From NCBI RefSeq assembly GCF_000022565.1, contig NC_012483.1, positions 2,108,001 through 2,172,000 of the forward strand: DNA of 64,000 nucleotides, in the 5' to 3' direction. Positions within the stretch are counted from its first letter, which is position 1; every line of letters starts with the position of its first letter. Position numbers and translations under genes: made by a program. Of the stretch, positions 33,997-44,484 are shown in pieces. The notes under the pieces are model-generated. The model did not search any database, was not told the origin of the DNA, and was given only the letters and a program-made list of their open reading frames with translations. The DNA is from Acidobacterium capsulatum ATCC 51196 (GTDB taxonomy: Bacteria > Acidobacteriota > Terriglobia > Terriglobales > Acidobacteriaceae).

Positions 33997-35016
33997 ATGA
34001 TTACCGTATTCCAGCGTTCTCATGCACGCACTGTTGCGGCACTCGCCTTCTCTGTTCTCCTTTCCGCCAGCGCATTGGCCCAGACGTCGCAAGCGCCCGC
34101 GCAGCAGCAGAAGCCAGAGCCGCAGCCTCTTCAGCCGGTCCAGCAGCAGCCGGGCTCGTCGCCTGCTCACCCCACCTTCACGCTGACCACCAACGTCAAC
34201 GAAGTGGACCTGGTCTTCACCGTCACGGACAGCCACGGCAACTTTGTGAAGAACCTGAAGGAGAGCGACTTCGCGCTGCTCGATGACCACCGCGCACCGG
34301 CCGCCGTCTACAGCTTCACGCAGCAGACGCAGTTGCCGCTGCGGCTCGGCATTCTGGTGGATACCAGCACGTCGATTCGCGAACGCTTTCAGTTTGAGCA
34401 GCAGGCGGTGACCAACTTTCTGCTGCAGGTGCTGCGCCCCAAGACCGACGAGGCCTTTGTCGAGGGCTTTGATGAAGCGCCGAACTTCATCCTGAACTGG
34501 TCCAATAATCTCGACACGCTCTCCTCGGCCATTCAGGATCTGCACCCGGGCGGCGGCACCGCGCTCTATGACGCGGTGTACAGCGCCTGCCGCGACAAGC
34601 TGCTGAATGCGGCCAGCGGACCGATCTATGTGCGCCGCGCCATCATCCTGGTCTCAGACGGCGACGACAATCAGAGCCACGCCTACCTGACCGACGCCAT
34701 CAAGGAATGCCAGCGCGCGCAGACTGCAATCTACGCCGTCAGCACCGACACTGATCCAACGCCGGACCCCGGCGACGACATTCTGCGCAAGATGGCCGAA
34801 GAGACCGGCGGACGCGCCTTCTTTCCGCGCGTGATCACCAACCTGCCCGCCAGCTTCAATTCTGTGGAAGACGAACTGCGCAGCCAGTATGCGCTGGTCT
34901 ACAAACCGGCAGACTTCAAGGCGAATGGGCAGTTCCGCTCGATCTACCTCTATTGCCTGGAACACAAGTACAAGGTCCACGCGATGAAGGGCTACTTCAC
35001 GCCCAAGCTGGAGTAG
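33997..35016 (+). CDS. Secreted VWFA domain protein, acidobacterial type
   Basis: A 339-residue exported protein with a signal peptide (about 1-28) and a Gln/Pro-rich linker (about 30-58). A short beta domain follows (FTLTTNVNEVDLVFTVTDSHGNFVKNLKESDFALLDD), then a von Willebrand A domain. The MIDAS motif is DTSTS at 122-126, with later metal-site elements near HPGGGTALYDAV and VSDGDDNQSH. This architecture is the VWFA-related family first noted in Acidobacteria. It may bind proteins at the cell surface. Stand-alone and convergent with ligA, whose stop lies 4 bp downstream. Confidence 0.85.
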   Translation: MITVFQRSHARTVAALAFSVLLSASALAQTSQAPAQQQKPEPQPLQPVQQQPGSSPAHPTFTLTTNVNEVDLVFTVTDSHGNFVKNLKESDFALLDDHRAPAAVYSFTQQTQLPLRLGILVDTSTSIRERFQFEQQAVTNFLLQVLRPKTDEAFVEGFDEAPNFILNWSNNLDTLSSAIQDLHPGGGTALYDAVYSACRDKLLNAASGPIYVRRAIILVSDGDDNQSHAYLTDAIKECQRAQTAIYAVSTDTDPTPDPGDDILRKMAEETGGRAFFPRVITNLPASFNSVEDELRSQYALVYKPADFKANGQFRSIYLYCLEHKYKVHAMKGYFTPKLE

Positions 35017-35020
35017 GCTT

Positions 35021-37087
<2,067 letters not shown>

Positions 37088-38626
37088 CTAAGCCAGGATT
37101 TTCGCAATCGCCGTCCCCATGGGCGAACCCAGGCCGGTGCATGGGTCCCATCCGGGAGCCGCGGCATAGGCCCCGTTGCTGCCCTGCGTGATGTCATGAA
37201 ATGCCGATGGATTCTGGTAAAGCGCCGCATTCACAAAGCCGGCCGCCTCGCCCTTCTGCTGATTCACGAGCGCAATCAGCGCGGCCCACAGCGGAGCCAC
37301 CGCGCTGGTGCCGCCCACGACCTGCGGCTGGCCGTCCACGAGCACGTTATAGCCGGACTCGGGCGAGGCATCGCCGGCCACATCGGGCACGCCGCGCATG
37401 CTGCCGCCGGGCACATTCGCGCCCGTCTGCCAGGCGGGCAGGGGGAAAAGCGCACTCACTCCGCCGCCCGTTGCGCCGCCGCCGCTTGCGAGATCGTCCC
37501 ACACCGACTCCTGCGGAACGCCGTTATTCACCGCCGCCAGATAGGTGCCGCCGCAGGCCAGCACGTAGGGGCTGGAGGCCGGAAAATCCACGTGGTTCTG
37601 GCCATCCTGCACGCCGTCGGTCGAGCCGTTATCGCCGGAGGCCACCGTGATGGTGACGCCGAGTGCCGCAGCCGACTCGCAGGCGTTGTTGAGCGATTGC
37701 GCGGCGGCCTGCGGCCATGAAGACTCCGGCCCTCCCCAACTGATGGAGAGCACCGAAGGCTTGTTGGCCGTGTCATGCACGGCGGTGGTGATGGCATCCA
37801 CAAAGCCCTGCTCCGTGTTTGGCGCAAAGTAGACGGCCAGCTTCGCACCGGGAGCAATCGAGCCGGCCACCTGAATGTCGAGTGCCACTTCGCCATCGGC
37901 CCCGTTCGGATTGCCGGGAGCGTTCACCGCTCCATCGACAGAGACCGCGACCACGGTGGGCGGCTGGATGCCGAGGCCGCTGAAGTACTGCTGAATGTCG
38001 CTGGTCTCATAGCCGCCGCCCAGCTCCAGAATGCCGATGGTTTCGCCGGAGCCGTCAACGCCCGTGGGAAAGCTGTAAAGGCTCGCAACCTGCGGCGGAT
38101 TAAAGCTCACTGCTCCGGTGGCGGCTGCGGATCGTTTGCGCACCCGAAAGTGAGGCTTCGCAATGGGCCGCGCGTCGAGCCCCAGCACCGACTCAATGAT
38201 GCGCGCATGCGCGGCCGGCACGGTGATGGCCCCGGTGAAGGAGTGGTAGCGCTGCTGCGTCTCTGAGTCCTCATAGTCGTGCAGCGTCACGCCAAAGGCC
38301 TGCTGCATCTGCCGGGCTGTGCCGCGCAGCACGACGGTGCGGCGGGCCAGGCTCGAGGCGTGATGGTCCACCGCCAGGCCGTGCCCGGCGGCAAACTTCG
38401 CGATTGTGGCAAAGTCTTTTTCGCTGGCCCCGTAGCGGCGCTCAAACTCTCGGTGGGTGAGTTTTTTGCCTTCGAGATCGGCCAGCACCAGCGGCTTTTT
38501 GCGGCGCACCAGCACCGAGACGGTCATGGTCCGGTCCGGCTCCACGGCCGCAAGGGCGCGGGCATTTTCAGGCGCGGGGCGCTCACTCAACGGCAAGGCC
38601 GAACGGCGGGATGCGATGGGGGACAT
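37088..38626 (-). CDS. Sedolisin (S53) serine-carboxyl peptidase, kumamolisin-like
   Basis: Acid-active endopeptidase precursor (512 residues). An N-terminal pro-domain (about 30-165; GKKLTHREFERRYGA, HASSLARRTVVLRGTARQMQQAFGV) is followed by the catalytic domain. The Glu-xxx-Asp pair is in ADGEVALDIQVAG (about 246-250), the oxyanion Asp in GDNGSTDG, and the nucleophile Ser in GGTSAVAPLWAAL (about 440). The calcium site end HDITQGSNGAYAAAPGWDPCTGLG is intact. No signal peptide is obvious, as in several kumamolisins. GAGGTGCTGCC precedes the ATG. This fits an acid-living host. Confidence 0.92.
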   Translation of the reverse strand: MSPIASRRSALPLSERPAPENARALAAVEPDRTMTVSVLVRRKKPLVLADLEGKKLTHREFERRYGASEKDFATIAKFAAGHGLAVDHHASSLARRTVVLRGTARQMQQAFGVTLHDYEDSETQQRYHSFTGAITVPAAHARIIESVLGLDARPIAKPHFRVRKRSAAATGAVSFNPPQVASLYSFPTGVDGSGETIGILELGGGYETSDIQQYFSGLGIQPPTVVAVSVDGAVNAPGNPNGADGEVALDIQVAGSIAPGAKLAVYFAPNTEQGFVDAITTAVHDTANKPSVLSISWGGPESSWPQAAAQSLNNACESAAALGVTITVASGDNGSTDGVQDGQNHVDFPASSPYVLACGGTYLAAVNNGVPQESVWDDLASGGGATGGGVSALFPLPAWQTGANVPGGSMRGVPDVAGDASPESGYNVLVDGQPQVVGGTSAVAPLWAALIALVNQQKGEAAGFVNAALYQNPSAFHDITQGSNGAYAAAPGWDPCTGLGSPMGTAIAKILA

Positions 38627-38712
38627 GGCAGCACCTCAGGATTTCTGTCCATAAGATGCGGCCATGCGGCCTGTCGTCATCGGGAGATGCGGAGGTTGAG
38701 CCTCAAGGCACG

Positions 38713-40320
38713 TTACAAAGGAATATTGCCGTGCTTCCTGGCCGGATTTTTCTCGCGCTTGCCGTCGAGCATTTCGAGCGCCGCAATCAGCCGCCGCCGT
38801 GTCTCGCGCGGAGGAATCACGGCATCCACATAGCCGCGCTCGGCAGCGACATAAGGATTGGCAAACTGCTCGCGAAACTCCTCGACCTTCTCCGAACGAA
38901 TCGCGGCCAGCACCTCGGCCTTGCGCTCTTCGCTCAGCGAGCCGCCCTCGCGCTCCGCGGTCTCTTTAAGCACCTTTTCAAACTCGCGGCCATAGACCAC
39001 GTTCACTGCGCCTTCGGGGCCCATGACGGCAATCTCCGCCGTGGGCCACGCCAGGTTGATGTCGGTGCGAAGGTGCTTCGAGCTCATGACGCAGTACGCG
39101 CCGCCATAAGCCTTGCGCGTGATGACGGTCATCTTGGGCACCGTCGCCTCGGCAAAGGCATAGAGCAGCTTTGCGCCGTGGCGAATGATGCCGCCGTACT
39201 CCTGATCGACGCCGGGCAAAAAGCCCGGCACATCTTCAAGCGTGAGCAGCGGAATGTTGAAGGCATCGCAGAAGCGTACGAAGCGCGCGCCCTTGACGCT
39301 GGCATTGATGTCAAGCACGCCGGCCAGCACCGCCGGCTGGTTGGCCACAATGCCGATGGAGCGCCCATTCAAGCGCGCAAAGCCCACCACGATGTTCGGC
39401 GCATAATGCTCCTGCACCTCAAAGAAGTAGCCGTCATCCACCAGCCGGTGGATCACGTCTTTGATGTCGTAGGGCTGCGTCGATTCCGACGGCACCAGCG
39501 TGTCGAGATCGCGGTCGGCGCGGTCAATGGGATCGCTGCACGGGCGGCGCGGCGGGTCATCGAGATTGTTCGACGGGATAAAGCTGAACAGCTCGCGCAC
39601 CATGGCCAGGCACTCGCGGTCATCATGCGCCATGAAGTGCGCGACGCCCGAGACCTCGTTGTGCGTGGTGGCGCCGCCCAGCTTCTCTTTGGTGACCTCT
39701 TCGTGCGTGACCGTTTTGATGACGTCTGGCCCGGTCACAAACATGTAGCTGGTCTTGTCGACCATCAGCGTGAAGTCAGTGATGGCGGGCGAATACACCG
39801 CGCCACCCGCACAGGGGCCCAGAATGGCCGAGATTTGCGGCACCACGCCGCTGGCCAGCGTGTTGCGCAGAAAGATATCGGCATACCCGGCCAGCGAGAC
39901 CACGCCTTCCTGAATGCGCGCGCCGCCTGAGTCATTGAGGCCGATCACCGGCGCGCCTACGCGCATGGCCATGTCCATCAGCTTGACGATCTTGGCGGCG
40001 TTCGACTCAGAGAGCGAGCCGCCGAAGACGGTGAAGTCCTGCGCAAAAACGAAGACCACGCGGCCATCGATGCGGCCATAGCCGGTGACGAAGCCATCGC
40101 CGGGGATGCGCTTCTCTCCCATGCCGAAGTCGGTGCAGCGGTGCTCCACCAGCTTGTCTGTCTCTTCAAAGGTGCCTTCATCCAGCAGCAGCTCGATGCG
40201 TTCCCGGGCCGAAAGCTTGCCCTCTTTGTGCTGCCGCTCGCGGCGTTCGGCTCCGCCGCCCTCTTCTGCCAGACGATTGCGGCGCTCCAGTTCGGCCACC
40301 GCGTGTTCATGCTTGTTCAT
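38713..40320 (-). CDS. Acyl-CoA carboxylase beta subunit (propionyl-CoA type)
   Basis: Carboxyltransferase subunit (535 residues) that moves CO2 from biotin to an acyl-CoA. Both crotonase-fold halves are present: N-terminal [24 protein letters not shown] with the acyl-CoA loop [19 protein letters not shown], and C-terminal [37 protein letters not shown]. The end KHGNIPL is typical of PccB-like proteins. Propionyl-CoA is the likely substrate, but acetyl- or methylcrotonyl-CoA cannot be excluded. The biotinylated alpha subunit is not adjacent. Stand-alone on the minus strand. Confidence 0.88.
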   Translation of the reverse strand: MNKHEHAVAELERRNRLAEEGGGAERRERQHKEGKLSARERIELLLDEGTFEETDKLVEHRCTDFGMGEKRIPGDGFVTGYGRIDGRVVFVFAQDFTVFGGSLSESNAAKIVKLMDMAMRVGAPVIGLNDSGGARIQEGVVSLAGYADIFLRNTLASGVVPQISAILGPCAGGAVYSPAITDFTLMVDKTSYMFVTGPDVIKTVTHEEVTKEKLGGATTHNEVSGVAHFMAHDDRECLAMVRELFSFIPSNNLDDPPRRPCSDPIDRADRDLDTLVPSESTQPYDIKDVIHRLVDDGYFFEVQEHYAPNIVVGFARLNGRSIGIVANQPAVLAGVLDINASVKGARFVRFCDAFNIPLLTLEDVPGFLPGVDQEYGGIIRHGAKLLYAFAEATVPKMTVITRKAYGGAYCVMSSKHLRTDINLAWPTAEIAVMGPEGAVNVVYGREFEKVLKETAEREGGSLSEERKAEVLAAIRSEKVEEFREQFANPYVAAERGYVDAVIPPRETRRRLIAALEMLDGKREKNPARKHGNIPL

Positions 40321-40863
40321 CGCAACGGATTATAGAAGAGCGAGGCAGAGCTCTGCCGCGCGCCAGGTACCTGCACGGATGCGCGACGAAAACAAAAAAG
40401 GTCAGGCGAAAACGCGGAGCGGGTTCGCGGGGGAGGCGAACCGGATCGGGGGACGGGCAAAACCCTTATGAGGTATGGCGATGAAAGAGATCGTCCTTCT
40501 CTTTGCAAGGACCGCAGCTACAGCCCAGCGAGCAGCCGACGAGCAGTCCCACACCCACGGTGACCAGAATCGCCGGGATCAGACCCTCCCAGTGACTCAG
40601 CCGGTACAGCACTTCGTGCATATGCAGGAACCACATGTTGTGTTAACTCCACTCTGTTAGACACGCAATCGCTGTGCCAAGTTTTCCTTCCATGCAATAA
40701 ATCGGCGGAAAATCTCACGGCCATGATCGCACTCGTGCATCCGGCATGCAATGCTTTTTCGTAAATAAAAATCTGGCCAAAATTTGAAAAAACCGGGAAA
40801 AACCGCCGATACTGCCGCGGCCGGCGTGACACAATAGGGAAGAAAAGGCGAATCATCGCCGCG
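40321..40863. other. Gap with a small ORF, otherwise unexplained
   Basis: Apart from the 56-codon minus-strand ORF (40466-40636), I see no gene here. The half next to the Y-polymerase is AT-rich (about 40755-40805), probably the polymerase promoter; no LexA-type site was identified. Confidence 0.6.
40466..40636 (-). CDS. 56-residue Cys-rich small membrane protein
   Basis: ATG at 40636 to TAA at 40466. The N-terminal half holds HMHEVLYRLSHWEG, followed by a hydrophobic helix of about 18 residues (LIPAILVTVGVGLLVGC). After the helix comes a tight Cys cluster, GCSLGCSCGPCKEKDD, four Cys in the pattern C-x3-C-x-C-x2-C. That spacing could bind a metal or be lipidated at a lipobox-like VGC/LGC. 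GGAG lies 10 bases upstream of the ATG. It is divergent from the Y-polymerase gene. Not recognised; unrelated to the Cys-rich leader at 33 kb. Confidence 0.5.
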   Translation of the reverse strand: MWFLHMHEVLYRLSHWEGLIPAILVTVGVGLLVGCSLGCSCGPCKEKDDLFHRHTS

Positions 40864-42189
40864 ATGCCGCTCCCACCCCTCCAATCCGGCGCTTCTCCCA
40901 CGGCCACGGCCGCCGCCGAGCCGCGCCTGCAGTGGCTCTTTCTCGATCTCAACTCCTACTTCGCCTCGGTGGAGCAGCAATTGCGCCCGGAGCTGCGCAA
41001 CCGGCCCATCGCCGTGGTGCCGGTGAAGGCTGAAACCACCTGTGCCATCGCCGCCAGTTATGAGGCCAAGGCCTACGGTGTGCGCACCGGCACACAGGTG
41101 GCCGAGGCGCGGCGGCTCTGCCCCGGCATTGTGTTTGTCGAGGCCCGCCATGAGGCTTATGTGGACTACCACAAGCGCATCGTCGAAGCCGTGGAACAGT
41201 GCGTGCCTGTGGCCGCCGTCTGCAGCATCGATGAGATGGCCTGCCGTCTGCTCGGCCGCGAACAGCCGCTGCGCCACGCGCTCGATCTCGCGCGCGAAGT
41301 GAAGGGCTCCATTCGCCGCCGCGTGGGCGAGACACTGCGCTGCTCGGTGGGGCTGGCACCGAACCGGTATCTCTCCAAGGTCGCCTCGGATATGGACAAG
41401 CCCGATGGCCTGGTGGCGCTGACCCCGGACATTCTCGACACCGCGCTGCGCCGCCTGGTACCGCGCGATCTGCCCGGCGTGGGCGCGCGCATGGAGAAGC
41501 GCCTGCACGAGGCCGGCATTCACACCATGGACGAGCTGCTGGCCCTGGACCGCGACGGCATGCGCCGCGCCTGGGGCAGCGTGAACGGCGAAAAGCTCTG
41601 GCACTGGCTGCGCGGCGAAGACTTCCATGACGCCGAGCTGGAGCACAACAAGTCCATCAGCCAGAGCCATGTGCTGCCGCCCGAGCTGCGCAGCGTGGAA
41701 GGCGCGTATGCCGTCGCGCACAAGCTGCTGCACAAGGCCGCCATGCGCCTGCGCACCGCCCGGCTCTGGACGACACACGTCTCGCTCACCCTGAAATTTG
41801 CCGTGCCCAAAAGCGAGGCGCACCGGAAGCATTACTCCGGCATTCCTCAGCTTGGCTGGGCGCAGGGCACCACGGTGATCGAGTGCCAGGATAACCAGAC
41901 GCTCGTAGAGGCGCTGCGCAAACTGTGGGAGCTGCGCCCCACGGGACCGGCGCATCAGAAGCCCTTCTTTGTGGGCGTGTGGCTCGGCAACCTGGTGCCG
42001 GACCATCTGCACACGCTGAGCCTCTTCTCTTCGCTCGAAACCGAGGCGCGCCGCACCAGCCTGACCACCACCATCGACCGTGTGAATCTCAAATATGGTC
42101 TGGATACACTGGCCCCGGCGAGCATGCTGCTGGCCAAGGCGGCCGCGCCCACGCGCATTGCGTTCACCAATATTCCTGACCTGTTTTAG
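40864..42189 (+). CDS. dinB: Y-family DNA polymerase (DinB/Pol IV-like)
   Basis: Translesion polymerase of 441 residues. The catalytic carboxylates are Asp28 in FLDLNSYFASVEQ and Asp123/Glu124 in CSIDEMAC. Fingers and little-finger regions are present (GVRTGTQVAEARRLCPG, SVGLAPNRYLSKVASDMDKPDGL, DLPGVGARMEKRLHEAGI). It is a branch with a long N-terminal extension and an unusual little finger, and lacks an obvious beta-clamp motif at the end (NIPDLF). An AT-rich stretch upstream should hold the promoter; no SOS box could be named. A small hairpin terminator follows. Confidence 0.85.
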   Translation: MPLPPLQSGASPTATAAAEPRLQWLFLDLNSYFASVEQQLRPELRNRPIAVVPVKAETTCAIAASYEAKAYGVRTGTQVAEARRLCPGIVFVEARHEAYVDYHKRIVEAVEQCVPVAAVCSIDEMACRLLGREQPLRHALDLAREVKGSIRRRVGETLRCSVGLAPNRYLSKVASDMDKPDGLVALTPDILDTALRRLVPRDLPGVGARMEKRLHEAGIHTMDELLALDRDGMRRAWGSVNGEKLWHWLRGEDFHDAELEHNKSISQSHVLPPELRSVEGAYAVAHKLLHKAAMRLRTARLWTTHVSLTLKFAVPKSEAHRKHYSGIPQLGWAQGTTVIECQDNQTLVEALRKLWELRPTGPAHQKPFFVGVWLGNLVPDHLHTLSLFSSLETEARRTSLTTTIDRVNLKYGLDTLAPASMLLAKAAAPTRIAFTNIPDLF

Positions 42190-42254
42190 TCACTGCAGCG
42201 AAATAAGAATGCTACGGATGAGATAACTTCTTTCTGCTCAGACTTATGCTCATC

Positions 42255-42279
42255 GCCTTGCCCAAGGCAACCTTTTTCG
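42255..42279 (+). terminator. Intrinsic terminator after the Y-polymerase
   Basis: GCCTTG and CAAGGC pair around CC (or a four-base loop), followed by AACCTTTTTC. It lies 65 bp after the stop. Confidence 0.6.
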
Positions 42280-42363
42280 CCAGTGTTTATCGGCCTTTCC
42301 GTAAACATCCTTTCCATCGAAACGTGCCATCGTACTGGCTACGACAATTCTCCCGGGTACCGA

Positions 42364-42378
42364 TTCGCACGGTGCGAA
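42364..42378. promoter_or_regulatory. Short palindrome upstream of csbD
   Basis: TTCGCAC-G-GTGCGAA is a 15-bp perfect palindrome ending 28 bp before the csbD ATG; possible operator or 5'-UTR hairpin. Confidence 0.35.
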
Positions 42379-42406
42379 CGCACTCCCGGGAAGAAGGATG
42401 GGACCT

Positions 42407-42604
42407 ATGAACAAAGATCAAGTCAGCGGCAAAATCGATCAGGTGACCGGCAAAGTGAAAGAGACCGCCGGAGAAGCCGTGGATAACCAACGCCTCGCCA
42501 ACGAAGGCCGCGCCGATCAGGTGAAGGGCAACGTCAAGGAAGCCTGGGGCAACACCAAGGAAGCCGCGCGCAACATCACGGACGCCAACCGCAAGGTCTC
42601 CTGA
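42407..42604 (+). CDS. CsbD family stress protein
   Basis: CsbD-like small hydrophilic protein (65 residues), usually induced by general or osmotic stress; the molecular role is unknown. It shows the repeated amphipathic motif MNKDQVSGKIDQVTGKVKETAGEAV and ADQVKGNVKEAWGNTKEA. An upstream ATG three codons earlier is in frame, but the AAGAAGGATGGGACC site favours the ATG at 42407. A stress sigma-dependent promoter is likely in the 215-bp gap before it, though no box is certain. Confidence 0.9.
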   Translation: MNKDQVSGKIDQVTGKVKETAGEAVDNQRLANEGRADQVKGNVKEAWGNTKEAARNITDANRKVS

Positions 42605-42659
42605 TTCCAGCCACATTGCAGGCAGGCCCGCCGCAACCGGCCTGCCTGCCCTGATGGCA

Positions 42660-42713
42660 CAAAGCCCGGGCGGAGCCGATTTTCAGGCTCTGCGCGGGCT
42701 TTCGCATTTTCTC
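42660..42713 (+). terminator. Terminator after csbD
   Basis: AAAGCCCG...GGAGCC pairs with GGCTCTGC...CGGGCTTT around GATTTTCA, followed by CGCATTTT. A second, longer GC-rich hairpin without a U-tract lies at 42619-42650. Confidence 0.6.
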
Positions 42714-42753
42714 TCCACACTTCTCCCCTGCGGCCATCCCGTACACTGAGCGG

Positions 42754-43617
42754 GTGTCCTACCGCGGCCGCATTGCGCCATCGCCCACCGGCTACCTGCA
42801 CGTAGGCCACGCGCGCACCTTTTACACCGCCTTTGAGCGCTGCCGTGCGCGCGGCGGTACGCTGGTGCTGCGCGATGAAGATCTCGACCCCGAGCGCTCG
42901 CGCGAAGAGTACAGCCGCGCCGCCATTCAGGATTTGCACTGGCTCGGCATTCGCTGGGACGAGGGCCCCGACGTCGGCGGCCCGCACGCACCCTACGCGC
43001 AGAGCGAGCGCCGCGAGCTTTACCTGGCGGCGTGGGAGCGTCTCTACGCCGCCGGGCTCATTTACCCCTGCACCTGCAGCCGCCGCGACCTGCTGCGCGC
43101 CGCGCAGGCTCCGCACGAGGGCGAAGGCGGCGGCGATGAGGGGCCCATGTATCCGGGAACCTGCCGCCCGCCGCGCACGCTGCGCTCGCGGCCCGGCATG
43201 GAGGAGGAACGCCGCTATCGCAGCCCCGCCGGAGCAAACTGGCGCTTTCAGGTGCCCGATGGCGAGGCCATCCCCTTCACCGACGGCTACTTTGGCCCGC
43301 AGCGGCTGGTGGCCGGGCAGGATTTTGGCGACTTTCTGGTGTGGCGGCGCGACGATGTACCGGCCTACCAGCTTGCCGTCGTGGTGGATGACCACGAGAT
43401 GGAAATCACCGAGGTGGTGCGCGGGCGCGACCTGCTGGTCTCGACAGCGCGGCAGATTCTGCTCTACCGCGCCCTCGGCTACCCAGAGCCGGAGTGGTAC
43501 CACTGCCCGCTGGTGCTCGACCGCGAAGGCCGCCGCCTCGCCAAGCGCCATGACGCGCTGGCCGTGCGCACGCTGCGCCAGCAAGGCGTCACGCCGGCCG
43601 AGGTGCTGGGGCGATGA
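42754..43617 (+). CDS. gluQ: Glutamyl-Q tRNA(Asp) synthetase
   Basis: Paralogue of the GluRS catalytic core (287 residues) that glutamylates queuosine in tRNA-Asp. It has HVGH (residues 16-19, HIGH signature), the four zinc ligand region CTCSRRDLL ... YPGTC, and RRLAKRHDAL near the KMSKS position. It lacks the anticodon-binding half of GluRS, which supports GluQ. A GTG start is inferred because MSYRGRIAPSPTGYLHVGH is the family N-terminus. Monocistronic. Confidence 0.9.
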   Translation: MSYRGRIAPSPTGYLHVGHARTFYTAFERCRARGGTLVLRDEDLDPERSREEYSRAAIQDLHWLGIRWDEGPDVGGPHAPYAQSERRELYLAAWERLYAAGLIYPCTCSRRDLLRAAQAPHEGEGGGDEGPMYPGTCRPPRTLRSRPGMEEERRYRSPAGANWRFQVPDGEAIPFTDGYFGPQRLVAGQDFGDFLVWRRDDVPAYQLAVVVDDHEMEITEVVRGRDLLVSTARQILLYRALGYPEPEWYHCPLVLDREGRRLAKRHDALAVRTLRQQGVTPAEVLGR

Positions 43618-43644
43618 AGATCAGGCTTTGCCCCCGCAAACCGG

Positions 43645-43668
43645 CACTGTACCAGATATGGTACAGTG
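43645..43668. promoter_or_regulatory. Operator-like palindrome of the toxin-antitoxin genes
   Basis: CACTGTACCA-GATA-TGGTACAGTG: two perfect 10-bp arms around GATA. It ends 13 bp before the toxin ATG, the usual position for TA autoregulation. Confidence 0.75.
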
Positions 43669-43681
43669 AAGTGGGTCGTGC

Positions 43682-44080
43682 ATGAATGTTTCCGGCGCTC
43701 CCGGGCAAAAGCGCATTGAGGTTATCTTTTTCCGGACTCAGGCCGGAGGCGAACCTGTGCGGGAATGGCTGAAGAGTCTGCAGCCGGTGGAAGACCGCAA
43801 GCAGATCGGCATCGACATCAAGACGGTGGAGTTTGGCTGGCCCATCGGAATGCCCGTTTGCCGGTCTCTGGGCAACGGACTTTATGAAGTACGCTCGAAT
43901 TTAACCGGAAACCGCATCGCCCGCGTTCTGTTCTATGTGGACGCGGAGAACCGGATGGTACTGCTGCACGCCTTTATCAAGAAATCGCAAAAGACACCGC
44001 CAGCCGAAATTGAACTGGCGCGCAAAAATCAATCGCTTCATGAAGCCTCCCTTCGGCTTCGCAACAAGGATTCCCAATGA
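43682..44080 (+). CDS. Type II toxin, RelE/HigB family (Gp49-like)
   Basis: A 132-residue RelE-superfamily toxin, expected to cleave ribosome-bound mRNA. It begins IEVIFFRTQAGGEPVREWLKSL and has the core EVRSNLTGNRIARVLFYVDAENRMVLLHAFIKKSQKTPPAEIELARK, matching the phage-derived Gp49/HigB branch. The gene order is toxin first, as in HigBA. Its stop overlaps the antitoxin ATG by 4 bases (ATGA, 44077-44080). Confidence 0.88.
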   Translation: MNVSGAPGQKRIEVIFFRTQAGGEPVREWLKSLQPVEDRKQIGIDIKTVEFGWPIGMPVCRSLGNGLYEVRSNLTGNRIARVLFYVDAENRMVLLHAFIKKSQKTPPAEIELARKNQSLHEASLRLRNKDSQ

Positions 44081-44484
44081 ATCGCAAAGCGGCGGACATT
44101 CACAGCGGATCGAGCTTCGACAGCTTTCTCGAAGAAGAAGGCATGCAGGAAGAAGTCATCAGCGCGGCCACCAAGCGCGTGCTGGCATGGCAGTTTGAGC
44201 AGGAGATGGCGCGTCAGCAGATGACCAAGCGCGCCATGGCGGCAGAGCTCAAGACCAGCCGTTCCCAGTTAGACCGCCTGCTCGACCCCGACAACACGGC
44301 CGTCTCGCTGGAAGCGCTGGCCCGCGCCGCGCATGTGCTGGGCAAGCGGCTCGTCTTTGAAATGGCGGATCAGGAGCCCCACCGGCACACGCGCAAGAGC
44401 GGGAAACCGCGTCCAGCCATGCGCAAGCCCACAGCCCCGGCAGCAGCACCTGCCACAAAGCGCACCCGCACGCAGGCTCGATGA
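44077..44484 (+). CDS. Antitoxin, HigA-like XRE protein
   Basis: A 135-residue protein with an N-terminal acidic helix (SSFDSFLEEEGMQEEVISAATKRVLAWQFEQEM) and a helix-turn-helix MTKRAMAAELKTSRSQLDRLLDPDNTAVSLEALARAAHVLGKRL. This should neutralise the toxin and bind the palindrome at 43645-43668. The C-terminal Ala/Pro/Lys-rich extension (PTAPAAAPATKRTRTQAR) is unusual. Its stop overlaps the dnaG ATG by 4 bases (ATGA, 44481-44484). Confidence 0.85.
   Translation: MNRKAADIHSGSSFDSFLEEEGMQEEVISAATKRVLAWQFEQEMARQQMTKRAMAAELKTSRSQLDRLLDPDNTAVSLEALARAAHVLGKRLVFEMADQEPHRHTRKSGKPRPAMRKPTAPAAAPATKRTRTQAR

Noticed and set aside
42619-42650. 11-bp hairpin as the csbD terminator
   Set aside because: It lacks a U-tract; the following hairpin with ATTTT is more likely the terminator, so it is only mentioned there.
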